Below are positions 11,301 through 21,212 of a stretch of DNA of 64,000 nt, piece after piece. Position 1 is the first letter of the stretch; each line of letters begins with the position of its first letter. Under the pieces are notes generated by a model. It ran no database searches and had not been told where the DNA came from. It saw nothing but the letters and a program-made list of their open reading frames with translations. The translations under genes were made by a program, and so were the position numbers. The stretch is from Marasmius tenuissimus (taxonomy: Eukaryota > Basidiomycota > Agaricomycetes > Agaricales > Marasmiaceae): contig JAQOTA010000049.1 of assembly GCA_029532415.1 (NCBI GenBank), forward strand, positions 496,001 through 560,000. Reading direction: 5' to 3'.

Positions 11301-12769
11301 GCGAGTGCAGATGGGGCTGGAGCGCATTCCAGTAAGCGATACAGGCCGCCTTTCTTGTGTGTCTTTTGTCCCGTCATGAAATGCTGACCATTCGGTGAAT
11401 AGAATCTCGCCATGCCGTGCCCAAACCGTATCTCATACCCTAGGTCGTCGAGTCTCGAGATGGAGATCAAGTCAGCCGCTGCATTTGGAGTATGACACGC
11501 TTCTTCGAACACCATGACCACTCGTTTCCCATTCTCCCACACTGTCTTCTGAGCTTTTCCAACTCCAATGATCCTGAACGTTGAGGATGATTCGGATCCC
11601 TGAACCAGGGTCTGATCTTTCTCGTCAAGTCGGGTGTATGTGATGAAGTCGTCTTTAGAACGGAGAAAGTGGTCTGTGGCTCCAGAGTCGGCATAGACAC
11701 AGGAATCGATAGCGGCGCCGGCAGGTATTCCGTGACGTTTCGATGCGTTCATGGCAAAGCGCTGCACGGCATCAGGATCCCCCACAGCCAAGCTCGCAGA
11801 CGGGGCAGACGAGGGTGGGTCCGTATCTTTCTTTCCCCTCCACCAACTAGGATACTGACCCTCTTTTCCTCCCCCCTTCCTGAAACACTCCACCATTATG
11901 TGTCCCTTTCTCTTACAGTTGTGGCAGACAATATCAGATTTCGTTCTCCCTGACTGTGCCGCCATCAATTTCTTTTCCAGCTCCTCCACTTTCGCTACAA
12001 TCGCGGCATGTGCTTGTGGGGTAATTTGACTCCCAGCCGTTACAGGACTTTTCCGATCTTCAACGCGGCGATACGCGGCAGTGATTTCCTGGATTACGGA
12101 AGCGGAAGTCGTGAAGTTGGACGATTTGGTGGTGATGTTCTGGATGATGGTGTCAAAAGACGCAGATGGGAAGGCTCCCAGAATGATGGACCTGAATTCG
12201 GAATCGCTGTAGTGGTTTCCAGCTTCGATGGCTACTTTCCTCCTCTCCCGCATATCCTTGAAGAACTGATCCAGTGTATCACTCTCGTCATATTGGAAGT
12301 TTCTCAGATCTCTGTTCGTCTCTATCTTCCTTATTTCATTTCCCACCGTGTACTCCCTGTCTAACCTCATCATCACTTCTCTTGCAGTCATCGTGTCGAC
12401 TTCGGGAATAAGCGAAAGGATATCGTCCACATGTTTCGTGACTATAGCTTTCGCACGATTGTTGCGGAAGCGGTATTCCTCGAACGTCGGGTGAAGGGAG
12501 TATACTGGGGTCGATGTGAATACAACGTGCTGAGGAGTAGTTGTGTTGGCAGTATTAGGGGTATCCGAGGAGGGAGAGCTGACAATCACGGTTGGTACGC
12601 TTGTCGGTATAATGACCGTACCATCAATATATCCATCGAGGCCTTGGGATTCTAGGGCGGTTACAACCTTCCGCCTGACATGTGTCCACGTAGTGCGAAC
12701 GCCTCCATCAAATTTCTCGTCGTTCGGTACATCAGCGATAGGTGGAGGTATCGAGCCGTTTGAGGCCAT
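8390..12769 (-). CDS. copia gag-pol polyprotein, interrupted by one in-frame TGA
   Basis: The ATG at 12769 opens a frame of 1,028 codons to a TGA at 9685-9683; the same frame then continues to 8390, so the whole is one reading frame of about 1,459 codons. Domains in order: UBN2-like gag; zinc knuckle CHNCKRKGHIMVEC (CX2CX4HX4C); protease YADSGATDHF; pre-integrase LWHRRTGHAG; integrase with MDLTGP, RIDNGGEF and AANGVAERKH; reverse transcriptase with WQIDFSSAYLNA and TYTDDTL (the usual YVDD); RNase H with TYVDADYAA and TTEAEYIAL. The TGA stands where related elements have the Arg of a LESLR-type sequence, one C-to-T change from CGA in a CpG. It is either a nonsense mutation (likely) or a readthrough stop. 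Translation of the second part from the GTG at 9670 is not credible as a separate protein. Confidence 0.93.
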
Positions 12770-12816
12770 GATGATTCAAGTGAGTTGTTATTTCGTGGTC
12801 GTCGTCTTTAAGCAGC

Positions 12817-12834
12817 GAAACGGGGCCCGTAACC
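12817..12834 (-). other. Putative primer-binding site (initiator tRNA half-molecule type)
   Basis: Directly inside the 5' LTR. On the plus strand GAAACGGGGCCCGTAACC resembles the anticodon arm of an initiator methionine tRNA (..GGGCCCATAACC) with one mismatch. Drosophila copia and several relatives prime from the 5' half of that tRNA. The assignment rests on resemblance from memory. Confidence 0.45.
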
Positions 12835-13242
12835 TGATAAAATAGACGATATGTAAGTATTAATTCTCCAGGGCGACCACGATGAGGGTCGGACAACTCG
12901 TGTATTAAATGTACAGTACCTGATAAAATAGACGATATGTAAGTATTAATCTGAAGGTACTGTTAGAGATATGAACAATGTAAAGTAGAACGAAATAACT
13001 CACTCTCCAGGGCGACCACGATGAGGGTCGGACAACTGGAGAGTTTGGACAGACTATGATGGTATAAAAGTAACGTATAGGACAAGGGATACAAGACAGG
13101 GATTCGAGGACGAGGATCAGGGATGGTGAACGGGATAATATAACCAGACGAAAAGGAGGGAAACAGAGAATATGAAACAAGGAGAAAAGTAATGGTATCT
13201 CCGGCGGCACCAGGTCTCCTTACCCCTGGTTACCTACCGACA
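12835..13242 (-). repeat. 5' LTR of the copia element
   Basis: 408 bp, matching 7977-8384 at every position compared. It drives transcription toward lower coordinates. An open frame of 101 codons is present in both LTRs but has no protein character. Confidence 0.93.
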
Positions 13243-13247
13243 GCCGG
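13243..13247. repeat. Target-site duplication GCCGG (right)
   Basis: Matches 7972-7976. Joining the two flanks through one copy of GCCGG gives the pre-insertion site. Confidence 0.9.
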
Positions 13248-15104
13248 CGCAGAGAATTTCACTGGTGGTAGGGTTAGGTTTCTCTGGCGCTTGCGCTCAA
13301 ATTGGTAGCGCCGGTGGATTCATTCACACGCAACAGACGCGTGTCTGCCGTTCTTGACTCTCAGATCTCAATCACCATCATCCCTTCCCAATCACCAGCG
13401 CAGCACGGCACCATTGTATAGGATACCGTTTGAATATCGAATTGAGGCCGGAAAAACGGACTAAGGAGCTCAACTGAGTATTGAGATGGCGAGATGGCAT
13501 TCGCAGAAAAGGTGCGCTTGATTTCTATGTTTGATGCAGGGGTCCTAGCTACTTTCATCAGCTCTCATGACTCACAGGTCAAGGACTTGGCACGAACGGA
13601 AAACACAAGATCTCGCTGAAATGACTCGTCGGCATTCTCATCAACTCCAGATGGACTCGGTGCCAGCCATCCAATCCCAACGCAAGTACTCACTCAGGTT
13701 TATGTGTCCTTCTCACCGGCTTTGACATTGAGGAGTGTCTGTGACGTATGAGTCCTCACCAACATCATCGCTGCTGGACTGGGCTTAGGATCGCCGCTTT
13801 CACGACCGCCGCACGGACCACCCTCCCAACTATATAAACCTGACGCCGTCGAATTTTGATTCATCCTTCCTTTCCCTCCCCCCACCACCATCTTCCCCAT
13901 TTCAGGCCATGCTCTCTTAGTCTCGCGACACTTCTGAACCTACCTCGCAACCTCAAGCGTTGATGTAGGCCATGGGTAAGACTCAATGTTCTACTTGTAC
14001 TTGCCAAACAGTAATCCATGTCTTCCCAGATTTGATTCCAAACCTCTCGATAGCATCAGCAAAGGCTTGTTTCAGAATCATGTTCATTCCACTGTCACTG
14101 TTATTCTGAACTCTATCTTTTTCAAAGCCAGCTACCATCACTCGATTCGGAGACAGGTATGTTTGCGCTGTCTCCACTGTCATAGATATGTGAGCTGACT
14201 ATATGCGCTTGATTTGTGCTGCAGCATTGTCTTCTTTCTTAGTGTTTCCATCCACGCCCTTCCATTAAACGTCTGTGGTACGTCACTGCTATCTTCGTTC
14301 GTTACTTTATTCTGGTACTAACTCTATGTTCCATAGAAAGAATGTTGTAAGGTTGCTTTAGAGCTGGGTCAACAAATATGAGTGGGCGTGGGTTCTACTG
14401 GGCAGTGAGAAGTTGGAACGCTGGTCCTTTTGTGACTTTCTCGTCTACCGTCCTACCTTTTATATGTATCGTTGCCTCATGACCGCCTGTATTGTATTGT
14501 ACGGCTCCAATTCCATTTCCCTGCTCTCAACCAATGTTGTTCTACGCGTGTGGTAAACGAGGATCTCTAGAGTAGTGAATGTTCTTCGCCTGGTTACATA
14601 TCGACCATTCCTTACCACCTCGACCCTTCTGATGGCTTCTGGCCATGGCTGTCATTCTGACCGCACCTGATAATGTGGGTTAATCTGACGGTGTGTTACC
14701 ATTATTGTCAGTCTGAAAGCTTCTGAACATACCGGTAATTCTGACCGCATCTGATCATCTCGGTCAGTCTGGTGCGTCTTCTCAGCCACTGGTCAGCCAC
14801 TATCGTACTGAAAGCTCTATATTAGTTAGTACCATACTTACGACAATTATAATCTACGGTCAGTCTACTGCTACGTGAATCCCCCTTGCACAAAACAACA
14901 CCTCTGAACAGATACTGTCAGCCTAACTGTATCTTGTCCTGGCTGACGGCCCTTACCAGCCGCTGGGCAGGTCCACATGGTTTTGCTGGTGATGGTGAGA
15001 GGATGTACCTGGGAGTCATGATCGACGTCGACTCAATTTTGAGACGGTGACGATGATCATGAACGGTGAGTAGTGACCCCTTATACTCGCCCTTCTGACT
15101 CTCC
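13248..15104. other. Long non-coding or unrecognised region
   Basis: No convincing protein. A TATA box (CTATATAAACC, about 13828) is followed by a pyrimidine-rich stretch and short frames around 13980-14330 with possible splice sites (GTATGTTTG near 14157, TGCTGCAG near 14223). These could be a small spliced gene or non-coding RNA, but I find no recognisable peptide. Imperfect repeats of ATTCTGACCGCAYCTGAT occur at 14654 and 14738. Confidence 0.3.
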
Positions 15105-16568
15105 ATGTCCAATCCAGAACGGGGAGACCCTCTTCTACTCTTGAAAATCACCTCTACAGACCGTTTCTTACAGGACAATCCAGAAGCGTTCTTGGAACGC
15201 CTGAACAATTCGCGATCCCACGCCCTCTGTTGGACATCATAGCTTCCACGGTGGTTAGCCAGCATTCACACCTTCGGATCGACTACAACAGGAAGAGATA
15301 GGGTGCTGGAGAGTACAGTCTACTTGATGTTCAATTCACCACAGCCATCAACCTCGAGGGTCCGCACGCACCTCCAATCGCTCTTCTCATCGCTCCGGAC
15401 CATCCAAAGGCCGTTGCTCGACCGTGAAGAAAACGTCAAAGCTGTAGCGAGATTGATTGATGCTTTCAGCTGGGAAAGATGGATCCATTACCTGCGTAAG
15501 CTGCTGGACAACCTATGTCTCATCGAGGGGAGGGCAAACCTACTCGAGTTCTGGGCACCGAGCCCGGCTTTCAGAGCCTTTTCCGACATTCGGGCCCTGG
15601 GGAGGTTCTTACCATGGACGAGAAAAATCGTATACCCTTTGTGGTCGGGCCGACAGTCGCGCGTTTGTACGGTGAATGGGACGCACGCAGCTTCCTCGGT
15701 ACGGAGGTATATGGGCATGTCAGGGAACCCACCGGCGAGTTCCTTCGACTCGACTTTCTACTACGGAAGTGTGGGTGGATCCAAATGTTGAAATGGCCGC
15801 TTCTAGCTGACGATGTGCCCCTCCACGATTGACAGCAACAAACCAAGGACCCCGCCTTCATATCTACAAATGGGTTACACGACTTCTCTCCATCCACACA
15901 AACAGTGACACGCTGGTTCGCCTAGCGGCTAGCATGAAATGGTCTCACATCTTCCGAGGCTCCCTCGATATCGTGGTGATTCCACCACCCAATTCACAAC
16001 AGGAAGGTCTTGATCTCACCGCCGATGGCGAGAACGTGCGAACCGCTGTTTTACATACCCGTTCGAACCACGTAAAATACATGACAAAGAACTACTGCTG
16101 CTGGAGTGAACGGAGGTTTGACGATGCAGTGCGAGACTCCGTCGAATGGACTGTCGCCAGACTTTCAGTAAACGATGCCCCGAAACCTCTTCATGCACAC
16201 TGCGAAGTCGAATCACCTACGTTCACCACAACAATTTGAACGTGTATCCCCACTTTGGATCGTCCAAGTTATCCTGTGAAACCTGCAAGACAATCATTCA
16301 GGCGTATCACTCGGCTTCCACCGGACTCCAACCCCGTCGCGCTTCCATACCCTCGAACGGCAAACTGTTTCATCAATGCTCACTCCCAGAATTCGAAGGG
16401 GCGCTGGGCGATAGATTTCGTGAGCAAGTCCTTTCTGCTCTGCGTAAACGCCTTGCGTTGACGGTCATAGCGCGGATAGATCAGTTTCCTGCGCATCAGT
16501 ATTATTTGTCGGGTGGACTGAAAAGTCTGCCTCACCCCTCTGCACTCTCCGTCACCATCGCCGCATGA
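15105..16568 (+). pseudogene. OTT_1508-like nucleic-acid deaminase, multiply frameshifted
   Basis: The OTT_1508-like deaminase family is expanded in Agaricomycetes. Its zinc motifs appear as LHAHCEVE (a variant of HAE, about 16192) and FGSSKLSCETCKTII (SKxxCxxC, about 16255), but they lie in different frames with one base missing between them. The N-terminal part is also spread over frames: FLQDNPEAFLERLN, then LLDIIASTVVSQHSHLRIDY, then LIAPDHPKAVARP with a stop, then REENVKAVARLIDAFSWERW. A clean 65-bp intron (15771-15835) joins RLDFLLRK to TNQGPRLHIYKWVTRLL. At least three disruptions cannot be explained by introns, so this is best read as a decayed copy. The Ala-to-Cys change inside the HAE motif also argues against activity. 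Confidence 0.65.
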
Positions 16569-16915
16569 CTGCGGGCTCGTGCAAGTGGCAACGAGGCAAT
16601 GTCGGGGGTGGGACCGCCTGTGTCAAATCAATGTCGCCCTCTCGTCATGTATCCAGGACACAAGCCTGGATCCAGATGTTTAGCATGTCGCAATTTATAT
16701 GGCATACTGTACAGCTGATGGATGACACAGGTCAAAGAATGATGGACGAAATAAGTAGTACAAAGCCTTAAGAGAAACCATCAAAATCGTCGAGGTTAAC
16801 GAGAGCCAAATAACGAAATAAGGATAACACAGGGGTGGCGAATGTAGATCCTGGAAACACACAATAATAGTAACCAGAGGGCGTCCCTCCCAGCATCTCC
16901 GCTCGGACTCATAAC
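16569..16915. other. Intergenic, nothing recognised
   Basis: Separates the deaminase relic from the 3' end of the minus-strand membrane protein gene. No coding or repeat signal was seen. Confidence 0.4.
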
Positions 16916-19672
16916 TTAAGATCTCCCAGCATAATAATCGTTCCCACCAAATACCATCGAATCCCTCAACGCACCTCCTAACACCGTGCTATCCACACTG
17001 CCCTGAATAGCCTCCATCTCCGACATCTTCCTATCTCGTGGAGGTATCACAATTGGCTCGACATAGACGCTCCCACGAGTCTCGAACTCAGTTCTCTCTG
17101 GTTCGGGTGTATACCTCCTAGGAGCCTTCCCGACACTCTTGATTCGTGTCAACGAAGGCTTCGACTGATGAGCACGAGTACGAGTCGCCCGTTCCACCGA
17201 TACTTCACCAATATAAGTATTGAGACTATCCCTGTTCCCCTCTGCACCTGGCCGTTTTGGACCAGCGTTGTGAAGCCATGAGAGATCAATAGTTTCCATG
17301 CTCTTTCCAGGACGATGATGAGGTTGACTCTGGTCCTGCATCGAAGGAACTGAACGCCGATTCGGAAGTACAGCAGACTCTGGAAGAGCTTCCGTTGATG
17401 GAGGCCTGAAGACCACCGGGCTGGGAGACGCGGATGCTGAAGACCTGGTCGAGTACCCAGTCTCCTGCACGGTCGACAGTGGTAAGAACTCGGAGGGTGA
17501 GATGCTGACTATACGTCCCTCAGGAGGAATGAGCGTAGACGGGGATGCCGAAAGGTTGTACGAATCGAGAGAGATCGTCTTTGTATTCAAAGACACCGGC
17601 GTCGGTAGGGACGACGACCCTGTTACTCGGTGTCGGGTAGCAATGTCGGTGAAGCCACCCCGACTCGATGGAGTACCAAAGGTATAGTTGGTGCTAGGTT
17701 CGTACGTGTTCGTCAATGTGGGAGGTCGGTCGCGATCGTCGAGATCTTCATCATCAAAAGGATCAAGGGGCTCGGGGACGTAAACCGGGACAGGCTTCCG
17801 CTTTAACGAACTGCTCGCCGACAGTGTACCAGATTTCGAAGGATTGGTCCGGGTAGATGTAGAACGTGCGACAGCCGGGTGAGAGGGTAAGCCCAACTCC
17901 AAGCTCGCCTTCAAGTCCTCCCTCGAGGGAGGCTGAGGAATCGAAGGGAATTCGTCCATCATACTCCTACTGAGGCTATACGCGCTCATGTCCGAGGGAC
18001 CCCGATGGTGACCCAAATCTGTCGTAGACATGTTCGCGAACGCATTTCGGATGGAAAGGGAAGGCATGTTTGCCATGTGCGTTGTCGCTGTTTCGTTGCC
18101 TCCCGCTCCTGATCTGGTACTAGGCATTGTGGCTGACCGCTTCAACTCCGTCGGTAATGGCGGGATTGGCATTTCGCTCGTTTGGGATCGCGGCGAATAG
18201 GCAGACTCAGAGGGAACATACCAAGACGAGGAAGCCCGTCTCGAAGCTGGAGTGGTGGTGATCCATTCTGAAGCGGGCCTCGACTTGACGCTGTCAGCGA
18301 TGATTGCAGGACTTGGCATGTCAAGTGTAGAAAACCGCATCTGGAGAGTGGGAGCCAAGCCGGTTGCTTCGTCGAAGTGGATGGTGACCCTTTGTCTCGG
18401 AGTTCGCGATTGGCTCTCGACGGTGGCTTTGATAGCAGCAAAGGTGTCCATCCCGTTCACACCTGGGCTTCGAGCGCCTCGATGGAACGCAGAGGCTGTG
18501 GGGGAGAGTTGACGGAAGGTGCTATGACGAGGGTTGGATATGAATGGACGAAGAGAGGCGCGGAAGCCCCTTTTTGCCTTCTGACGGTTGGCCATCTCGT
18601 CCTGAAGGACGCGGAAATCTTCAGAGAAGTCGACTCTGTTTCGGGAAGAGGGGTAAACAACATAAAGGAAGGACGGAGATAGAGAGAAAACGCACCCCTT
18701 GACCAATCCGATGACAAGACAACCTCTCGCTAATAATCTGAAGATTCTCCTGGTGAGACTCGTCCCGAAGCCCGGATCAGCAAATCCAATAACGGTCTCT
18801 ATGGCACCGAGCTTCAGGCCCCCATTAATCCATCCCATCCCTTTGAACAAGACGACTTCATCCGCGGAGTCGTTCTCGATTCGTCGAGAGTTGAGGAAGG
18901 CTTTTGCGAGGCGAAAGAATGCAAAACAAAAGTTCATGGCTTGATATGCAGTGAGGAAGGCCAGAGAGAATGACGACATAAACTTGTGCACCATCTCGTT
19001 GGTAACTTGAATGGCGAGCACACGACTTCCATCACGGAGTGCGGCTACTGGGGAACGGGAATGCGTAAGTGATTGGTTTGCACGTAAGGTTCATGAGGAG
19101 CCGGTACACACTTCTATGAGTCACTCCAACGAACGATGCAACGGAATTCGTGGCGATAATAAGGGGGATAAATAGAAGGAGTAGAGCTTTGCCGATCCTC
19201 TGAAAACGGTGGGGAACGACGTCCAGTGTTTCGGCCGAGGTGAAGAGGAAGAGGAAAAGAGTGTAAAGGAGGAGAGGTATGGACGATGCGGCACCTGGGA
19301 AAAAGATCGGTTCAACACGAAGCACACATGAAAGAAGCATCTGCCACACCTATGGCGATATCAATGGTCCTAGAGGTGTTGAGGTTGCCCCGCACAGCGG
19401 GTAAGATATGCATGAGCATTTCCAGTAATGCAAGTGCGAAGTAGAACCATCCTTCAGCGGCGAGAAATAGATGCTTTCTGGGGAGAAATGAGTCCGAGGG
19501 GTTCATCAAAGATCAGTGTAGCCACTCACCGGCCCTTTCCCTGGTTCGCAAAGACAAGATATGTCGAGAAGAGAATCTCCAAGCCAGTCGGGATCGTAAT
19601 GCCAATATATTGGTTCTGGGTCAAAGGAAAACAGCGCAAGTTCGGTGCTGACGATAAGCAAATGGATTCCAT
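16916..19672 (-). CDS. Seven-helix membrane protein with long Ser/Pro-rich C-terminal tail
   Basis: Start ATG at 19672 (MESICLSSAPNLRCF). Exons join in phase through short introns, including 19529-19478 and 18695-18636 (60 bp, so the frame stays open if retained). Stop at 16916. Hydrophobic segments in order: YIGITIPTGLEILFSTYLVF, GWFYFALALLEMLMHIL, the Ile/Ala-rich segment at TIDIAIG, SIPLLLYTLFLFLFTSA, LLLLFIPLIIATNSVASFVG, FSLAFLTAYQAMNFCFAFF and LKLGAIETVIGFADPGF. After these comes a tail of about 550 residues, hydrophilic and rich in Ser, Thr, Pro and Arg, with many possible phosphorylation sites. The architecture is like a G-protein-coupled receptor with a large cytosolic tail. I do not recognise the family. 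It is unrelated in sequence and exon structure to the right-hand array. Confidence 0.7.
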
Positions 19673-21212
19673 CTACTTAGAGTGATTTTTCGGAGATTTG
19701 TTGGAAGGGAAGGAGAGCATAAAGCATCTCAAAAAGCCGGGAGGAAAGTGGAAGATTCTTGAACTATGGGCAGCGCTTGACTGGAAAGAGCGAGCAGGGG
19801 AAAAGAACGGACGCAGACTGGCTGCGACAAAGAGGACCTAAAGCCAGCCGAAAGAGGAGGATAATGTGAGAAACAAACCTGATTTGTGCTGGTACGTTGT
19901 GCTCATCATATGTCAAGGCCGTCTGATAGCAACCATCGCTAAGTCCCCTAAATTGGGTCACTGACCATACGGCACAGAGTGCCGCCAAATCAAACTCAAG
20001 AAAGTCAAATTGTAGATCTGTGAACCTGATTGATTGCTTGTTGAGAGTTTGATGACTTCCCTGCCTTCAAGTATACATTGAATACAAGCCTGTATATAAG
20101 ACTCGGGAGTCGGAACCGCATTCTAGATTATAGAAACATACCAAAAGGCATAGCAAAGCCCAGCATGTCTGTCCACCGCAGGCCTTCATCGACGTGAGAC
20201 CAGCCCTCTTTGAAAATCGTGCGTCTCCACATCAACACTCAGTGAAATTCGGAAAAATAAGCATATGCAAAGAAGAAGTTGGCTCTCACCGCTGACATTG
20301 TCATCTGCAGTTCATCTGTCGCTCATGATCAAGAAAACAGTGTGCAAACAGGGTGTCTCGAAGGATCCAAGTGATGGTGTCAGATAGAGCACGATAGAGC
20401 TGTCTACCCGCGTGAAGCGCCCGACCGTCACTGTATATACAATGGCCCACCACCAACTTCAAGTAACGCCTTGATGGCAAGCACATATCTCGATTTTCTT
20501 TGCATGAACGTTTCTCATACGGCCTGCACGCCAGGTAAGTCACGAACACGAACACGAAACCTATGGCGTTGACTTTGGCTTCTGCTTTCGTAGTTTAGCA
20601 GCTCCAGCACGCGTTCTGGTGTCGCGATGGGTGGACTCGGGCGACACCGTCAAAGGAATTGACCAATATGGATATACTTTTGTCGCCAATTAGAGGCCTG
20701 AGGGCGTTTAGAACGGGAATTGATGATAGAACAAGAGGGCAGTACCAGCGCGATGATCACTACCGGGTGAGCGAGTCCATATTGTCCGGTTCATCTGAGA
20801 ATACTTACCTGTACCGCCCGCCAACCGTAGACACCCCCAATCTCAATGAAATGTTCGCAACCATGGTTATCGCTCTATGGGGACCACCGTCTGACTGCGA
20901 ACTCAAACCATCACCGTTATGCGCACTCACGCGCCAAGCACATCCTGCATTATCCTCTCAGACGGCGGCGAATGAAGATTGACTTGGTATTTACCGTCTA
21001 CGTGGATGCCAGAAACTGATGGGAGCAGGAATTTCGTAGAGGAATGCACCTTGACGGATCGAAGTTAATTTCCCAAGGAGTTCAGTGCTCGTGTCAACCT
21101 CGTGTACATGGGCTAGGGTGGTGCGTGTGGGCCGGGTGTGTTTCTGATCGCCACCACCGTCTCCTACTGTAACGCACTCTTAACCATCCGACGGACTTGG
21201 TTTTCGAAGGTC
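19673..21212. other. Intergenic, nothing recognised
   Basis: About 1.5 kb between the divergent 5' ends of the seven-helix gene (minus) and the NACHT gene (plus), so it must hold both promoters. No convincing exon, RNA gene or repeat was found. Confidence 0.4.

Larger units (their letters stand above)
7977..13242 (-). mobile_element. Full-length Ty1/copia LTR retrotransposon
   Basis: 5,266 bp, read on the minus strand. 408-bp LTRs at both ends, in which I find no difference, are bounded by TG...CA and the 5-bp duplication GCCGG. One long gag-pol frame (12769-8390) has domains in copia order: gag, zinc knuckle, protease, integrase, reverse transcriptase, RNase H. Integrase before reverse transcriptase separates copia from gypsy. 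A purine tract GGGGAG adjoins the 3' LTR and a putative primer-binding site adjoins the 5' LTR. The LTR match implies recent insertion. The only visible defect is one in-frame TGA in reverse transcriptase. Confidence 0.95.
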
